NCBI GenBank assembly: GCA_031554215.1
Contig: JAVBKF010000153.1
Span: 1 to 16,851, forward strand
Length of the DNA: 16,851 nucleotides
Source: JAVBKE01 sp031554215
GTDB lineage: Bacteria; Bacillota; Bacilli; JARBTR01
Direction of reading: 5' to 3'
The first letter of the stretch is position 1; the number at the start of each line of letters is the position of its first letter. Below are positions 13,192 to 16,851 of this stretch, piece by piece. The position numbers were made by a program, and so were the translations under genes. The notes under the pieces were generated by a model, which was given only the letters and a program-made list of their open reading frames with translations, searched no databases and was not told where the DNA came from.

Positions 13192-14859
13192 ATGGCATAC
13201 CAAGCTCTATACCGTGTATGGCGGTCGCAAACTTTTGAAGATGTTGTTGGGCAAAGACACATCACAAAGACGCTACAAAACGCCTTATCACAGCAAAAAA
13301 TTTCACACGCCTATCTATTTTCAGGCCCAAGAGGTACAGGGAAAACAAGTGCAGCAAGGATATTTGCCAAAGCAGTAAACTGTGAAAAAGCCCCAGTAGA
13401 AGAACCCTGCAATGAATGTCCATCATGCCTCGCCATTATGGATGGCTCATTTGCAGATGTGCTTGAAATTGATGCTGCCTCCAATAATGGCGTTGAAGAG
13501 ATTCGTGACCTTCGCGAGAAAGTCAGATACGTTCCATCATCAGCGAAATATAAGGTTTACATTATTGATGAGGTTCACATGCTCTCAACAGGTGCCTTTA
13601 ACGCCCTGTTGAAAACACTTGAAGAGCCCCCAGAGCATGTAATTTTCATTCTAGCAACCACCGAACCACACAAGATTCCATTAACGATCCATTCTCGATG
13701 TCAACGCTATGATTTTAAACAAATCACAGTTGAAGACAGCATCTTTAGAATGAAAACAGTTATGGATGGGACAGGTCTTGCGTATGATGAAGCGGCTTTG
13801 CAAATTATTGCACGTGCAGCCAAAGGTGGTATGCGTGATGCGCTCAGCCTACTTGACCAAGCAATATCATACAGTGCTGATAAAGTGACGGAGGTAGATG
13901 CGCTCGAAATTACTGGCTCCGTCTCGGGAGCATTCCTTGCAGAAGTAACGGAAGCAGTCTACGAAAAGCGCGTTATAGATGCCTTAGAAAATTTAAATAA
14001 GGCATTTGAATCCGGAAAAGACCCACTGCGGCTCGTTGAAGAACTCATTTTTTACTACCGAGATATGCTTTTGGCACAAGTGAGCACAGAATCGGGTTTA
14101 TTTATCGATGAAGGGTTAAAGCGGTTGGCAGACAAAATTCCAGCTACTGAGCTATATCGCTACATTGATGAGTGGAATCAAGCGCTTCAAGGAATCAAGT
14201 GGTCGCTTCACCCACGGATTTATCTAGAAGTTCTCTTTGTGAAACTATCACAACCAACTACCGCACCTGATCAAATGTCCAGTGAAACAATACAAACACT
14301 CATTGATAAAATTGACATACTTGAAAATGAAGTAAGGCACCTAAAAAAAGCACCCGTGCAGTCGGCCGCTGTTGGAGCAGTTCAAACACGAACGCCAGAA
14401 CCAGAAGTAAGAGTACCAATTTCTAGAACTGCATTAAGCGAGATACTCATTCATGCAACCAAGCAGGACAAAGAACGCATTCTGAATCATTGGCAAGAAA
14501 TCAAAGAAAGTTGTTTCCCAGATAGCCAAAGTAAATCTGCATTACTGGATGAAGCAGAACCGATTGCTGTATCAGCAAACGCATTTGTGTTAAAATTTAC
14601 ACATGATATTCACCTGAAAATGGCGATGCGTAGTGAAGAGTTTATTGGAAGGCTATCCACAGTCTTACAAGAGAAGACCGGCGTACAATATGAAACAATT
14701 TTGCCGGTCACAGAATCAGAATGGCTGAAAGAACGAGAACGCTTTTTACAAACGCAAAAGAAAAAGCCAGTAGAAAAGAAAACCACCTTGGAGGAACCAC
14801 TAGTCGCCAAAGCGAAAAGCTTATTTGGCGAAGAACTAGTTGAAGTAGTAGAAGAATAA
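13192..14859 (+). CDS. dnaX: DNA polymerase III subunit tau (gamma/tau), DnaX
   Basis: ATPase of the clamp-loader complex that loads the sliding clamp and ties polymerase to helicase. Of 555 residues, about 1-370 hold the AAA+ and collar domains: Walker A GPRGTGKT (45-52), zinc module Cys64, 73, 76, 79, Walker B YIIDEVHML and sensor-1 ATTEPHKIP followed by SRCQRYDFK. The C-terminal part is variable and lysine-rich, as in other Bacillus-type tau proteins. The start is taken at MAYQALYRVW, matching the family N-terminus; an in-frame ATG four codons earlier (13180) sits right on the AAAAGGG ribosome site, so spacing does not settle the matter. A run of seven A (14343-14349) lies just after the conserved part. 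Confidence 0.96.
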   Translation: MAYQALYRVWRSQTFEDVVGQRHITKTLQNALSQQKISHAYLFSGPRGTGKTSAARIFAKAVNCEKAPVEEPCNECPSCLAIMDGSFADVLEIDAASNNGVEEIRDLREKVRYVPSSAKYKVYIIDEVHMLSTGAFNALLKTLEEPPEHVIFILATTEPHKIPLTIHSRCQRYDFKQITVEDSIFRMKTVMDGTGLAYDEAALQIIARAAKGGMRDALSLLDQAISYSADKVTEVDALEITGSVSGAFLAEVTEAVYEKRVIDALENLNKAFESGKDPLRLVEELIFYYRDMLLAQVSTESGLFIDEGLKRLADKIPATELYRYIDEWNQALQGIKWSLHPRIYLEVLFVKLSQPTTAPDQMSSETIQTLIDKIDILENEVRHLKKAPVQSAAVGAVQTRTPEPEVRVPISRTALSEILIHATKQDKERILNHWQEIKESCFPDSQSKSALLDEAEPIAVSANAFVLKFTHDIHLKMAMRSEEFIGRLSTVLQEKTGVQYETILPVTESEWLKERERFLQTQKKKPVEKKTTLEEPLVAKAKSLFGEELVEVVEE

Positions 14860-14915
14860 CCTCGAAGGAAGCACACATTCGTTCAAACAATATCAATCAA
14901 ATGGAGGAAATAATC

Positions 14916-15260
14916 ATGAAAAGAAATATGGGTAACATGGGGAATGCAGGTAATATGCAAAATATGATGAAACAAATGCAGAAAATGCAAAAACAAATGG
15001 AGAAAGCACAAGAAGAACTTGGAGAAAAGGAATTTGAAGCAACTGCGGGTGGCGGAATGGTAACCGTTGTTATGAACGGAAACAAAGAGGTATTACGAAT
15101 TAACTTGAAACCCGAGGTGGTAGATCCTGACGATATTGAAATGTTACAAGACCTGATTGTCGTTGCAACAAACGATGTCATAAAGAAAGTCGAAGACACA
15201 TCAAACTCAGCGATGGGTGATTTAACAAAAGGACTAAACTTACCACCAGGGCTTATTTAA
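14916..15260 (+). CDS. Nucleoid-associated protein, YbaB/EbfC family (YaaK)
   Basis: Small dimeric DNA-binding protein that is nearly always encoded between dnaX and recR. The 114-residue product has a Met-, Gln- and Asn-rich N-terminus (MGNMGNAGNMQNMMKQMQKM), a helical segment up to about residue 40, and the conserved core FEATAGGGMVTVVMNGNKEV and PDDIEMLQDLIVVATNDV. The ATG at 14916 is preceded by GGAGG at a spacing of eight; an ATG at 14901 overlaps that ribosome site. The gene starts 56 nt after dnaX and ends 42 nt before recR, so it is likely part of one operon. Confidence 0.94.
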   Translation: MKRNMGNMGNAGNMQNMMKQMQKMQKQMEKAQEELGEKEFEATAGGGMVTVVMNGNKEVLRINLKPEVVDPDDIEMLQDLIVVATNDVIKKVEDTSNSAMGDLTKGLNLPPGLI

Positions 15261-15302
15261 TTGTCACAAAACAATCATTAAACAAAGCAAATAGGAGCGA
15301 AC

Positions 15303-15899
15303 ATGTATTATCCCGAACCCATTACAAAATTAATTGATGGATTTACAAAATTGCCAGGAATCGGCCCCAAAACAGCTGCAAGACTTGCCTTTTTTGTTTT
15401 AAACATGGAAGAAGATACAGTCGTTGAATTTGCTAAGGCACTTGTCAATGCCAAAAGAGACCTAAGTTACTGCACTGTTTGTGGTCACATCACAGATCGA
15501 GACCCTTGCATTATCTGTACTGATAATCACCGCGACCAAACAGTCCTGTGCATTGTTCAAGAATCGAAAGACGTTATTGCTATGGAAAAAATGCGCGAAT
15601 TCACCGGACTCTACCACGTTCTCCAAGGCTGTATATCACCAATGGAAGGTATCGGTCCTAACGATATTAATATCGCTAGCCTACTGCAACGTTTGCAGGA
15701 TGACACAATAGGAGAAGTGATATTGGCGACGAATCCGAATGTCGAAGGCGAGGCAACGGCAATGTACATTTCTAAATTATTAAAGCCATCCGGTATCAAA
15801 ACAACAAGATTAGCGCACGGACTACCTGTGGGCGGTGACCTAGAATACGCGGACGAAGTGACGCTTTCTAAAGCAATGGAAGGTAGAAGAGAACTTTAA
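15303..15899 (+). CDS. recR: Recombination mediator protein RecR
   Basis: Acts with RecO and RecF to load RecA on single-stranded DNA gaps. The 198-residue product has the usual order: helix-hairpin-helix (about 8-30, LPGIGPKTAARLAF), a four-Cys zinc module (Cys57, 60, 69, 72), a Toprim domain (about 80-175, including VQESKDVIAMEK and ATNPNVEGEATA) and the C-terminal GLPVGGDLEYADEVTL motif. The ATG has AGGAG at a spacing of five. The length equals that of Bacillus RecR. Confidence 0.97.
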   Translation: MYYPEPITKLIDGFTKLPGIGPKTAARLAFFVLNMEEDTVVEFAKALVNAKRDLSYCTVCGHITDRDPCIICTDNHRDQTVLCIVQESKDVIAMEKMREFTGLYHVLQGCISPMEGIGPNDINIASLLQRLQDDTIGEVILATNPNVEGEATAMYISKLLKPSGIKTTRLAHGLPVGGDLEYADEVTLSKAMEGRREL

Positions 15900-15917
15900 A
15901 ACGGGAGTGTGTCAAAC

Positions 15918-16145
15918 GTGTTTTTTTCTAAAAAGAAAACCCTACGACAAAAATACGATGAAAAACTAGTGCTGGAAATCAACGCATTGAGGGAAAAATG
16001 GAAAAGGCAAAAAAATCTAGCTGAAATAACCTTCTCTCCTACTAAAGAATTTGAAGTAGAGACAAAGTTGTTTGAAATTAAATACTTCTACCTATTTCAC
16101 GAAGCAAAAATAAGAAACCTAAATGCAAAAGCTACTTATAAGTAG
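15918..16145 (+). CDS. yaaL: YaaL family protein (DUF2508)
   Basis: Small basic and acidic helical protein of unknown function, found in spore-forming Firmicutes between recR and bofA. The product of 75 residues from a GTG at 15918 starts MFFSKKKTLRQKYDEKLV, the pattern I recall for the family. Ribosome site GGGAG lies ten bases upstream. An alternative GTG at 15909 would be only one base from that site. The sequence is strongly helical, with alternating Lys and Glu (ALREKWKRQKN), and ends in a KYFYLFHEAKIRNLNAK segment. It starts 18 nt after the recR stop, so it is probably co-transcribed. Confidence 0.82.
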   Translation: MFFSKKKTLRQKYDEKLVLEINALREKWKRQKNLAEITFSPTKEFEVETKLFEIKYFYLFHEAKIRNLNAKATYK

Positions 16146-16269
16146 AAAGAATTTTGCGTGATCATAATTTCTAAGCACAACAATTAATTCTTCTCTATAT
16201 AGTAGGTTCTATTCTAGTAGACAAACGTCATAGAATAAAGAGACCAACTATAGTAGGGGGGATTTTTTC

Positions 16270-16506
16270 TTGGATCAAAAGGTTATCATCATCGGGATAC
16301 TCATACTTGTCGTACTACTATTAACGAAATCGACATGGTTACTAAAAAGATTAATCGTTGGTGTAGGGCTTCTTTTTCTTATTAACCTAATAGGAAACAA
16401 ATATGGTTTTACTATTGCAATCAATGAATACACATCAGCGGTCGTTTGCGTTCTAGGGGTTCCTGGTGTTGGTGCCCTACTGATTATTCAACATTTTATT
16501 CTTTGA
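16270..16506 (+). CDS. bofA: Pro-sigma-K processing inhibitor BofA
   Basis: Membrane protein that, in Bacillus, holds the SpoIVFB protease inactive in the outer forespore membrane until the sigma-K checkpoint is passed. The 78-residue product has two hydrophobic helices (about 4-19 and 27-43) and a further hydrophobic C-terminal part with VVCVLGVPGVGALLI, typical of the family. The start is TTG at 16270 with a G-rich site (GGGGGG) about eight bases upstream. It is separated from yaaL by 124 nt, in which no clear promoter was found. Position between yaaL and an rRNA operon is as in Bacillus subtilis and implies descent from a spore former. Confidence 0.88.
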   Translation: MDQKVIIIGILILVVLLLTKSTWLLKRLIVGVGLLFLINLIGNKYGFTIAINEYTSAVVCVLGVPGVGALLIIQHFIL

Positions 16507-16573
16507 AAACCCTATTAAAACAGGCGTTTCCACAGTCTTGGAAAAAAAGATGAAAATAAATGAAAGAAAACCG

Positions 16574-16602
16574 TTGACACTTTTAAACGACCATGGTATA
16601 TT
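16574..16602 (+). promoter_or_regulatory. rRNA operon promoter
   Basis: Consensus TTGACA (16574-16579), exactly 17 bases, and TATATT (16597-16602) preceded by TGG, an extended -10. An A-rich stretch (about 16548-16570) just upstream could be an UP element. Only one promoter is visible. Transcription would begin near 16609. Confidence 0.9.
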
Positions 16603-16608
16603 ATTTAA

Positions 16609-16762
16609 GTCGCCAAAACAAGCGACGAAATAAAGAAACAAAATGCTCTTTGAAAACTAAACAAAACGAAACGCCAAGCAAGAGATGGAAACATCTCAAC
16701 AAAGAAACAAAAAAGTAAATTTGAGCAATCAAATGATCTATAAGAACACTAAGGTGTTCACA
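16609..16762 (+). promoter_or_regulatory. rRNA leader with boxB-like hairpin, boxA and processing stems
   Basis: The leader contains a boxB-like stem (GTCGC 16609-16613 with GCGAC 16622-16626) and a boxA-like antitermination element, TGCTCTTTGAAAAC (16644-16657), as in Bacillus rRNA leaders. Three small tetraloop hairpins follow: 16682-16697 (loop GAAA), 16719-16734 (loop GCAA) and 16744-16759 (loop TAAG), the last ending just before mature 16S. Confidence 0.85.

Positions 16763-16851
<89 letters not shown>

Overview
The window looks like the chromosome of a low-GC Gram-positive bacterium of the Bacillaceae type. The evidence is an essential WalRK two-component operon with its yycH, yycI and walJ partners, the tadA - SRP RNA - dnaX - ebfC - recR - yaaL - bofA - rRNA order known from Bacillus near the replication origin, a bofA gene (spore-forming lineage), strong AGGAGG-type ribosome sites and frequent TTG or GTG starts. 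The genus cannot be read from the short piece of 16S present.

Left half (1-8830), nearly all minus strand. Reading leftwards from 8752: walR, walK, yycH, yycI and walJ form a tight operon (cell-wall homeostasis control). An HtrA-type membrane serine protease follows under its own promoter, with a strong terminator. Next come a 54-codon CxxH/CxxC zinc-site protein coupled to rlmH (23S rRNA methyltransferase), and msrA with its own promoter.

Middle (8830-12080), accessory. This is the junction between the two conserved blocks. It holds a decayed ISL3-family transposase fragment with four in-frame TAG codons, a flavodoxin-ferredoxin (EFR1-type) protein, and a possible decayed small membrane-protein gene ending in a 14-bp hairpin. 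It also holds the most interesting unit of the window: a 20-codon peptide gene with its own -10 box, ribosome site and terminator, divergent from a 364-residue HTH-TPR regulator. This layout is that of Gram-positive intracellular peptide-pheromone systems (Rgg/SHP, PlcR/PapR and NprR/NprX class), but I do not recognise the peptide MDTMLLAVLADVREIAPPIH.

Right half (12081-16851), all plus strand. tadA (tRNA adenosine deaminase), the SRP RNA, dnaX, ebfC/yaaK, recR, yaaL and bofA are followed by a consensus rRNA promoter, an antitermination leader (boxB-like hairpin, boxA) and the first ~89 nt of 16S rRNA.

The two halves diverge from the middle as they would around oriC, but no dnaA, dnaN, gyrB or purA and no DnaA-box cluster lies between them. 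The junction therefore looks rearranged relative to Bacillus. Smaller points worth checking are an apparently short SRP RNA without a visible Alu domain, an A7 slippery run at the end of the conserved part of dnaX, and back-to-back promoters with a palindrome upstream of the protease gene.
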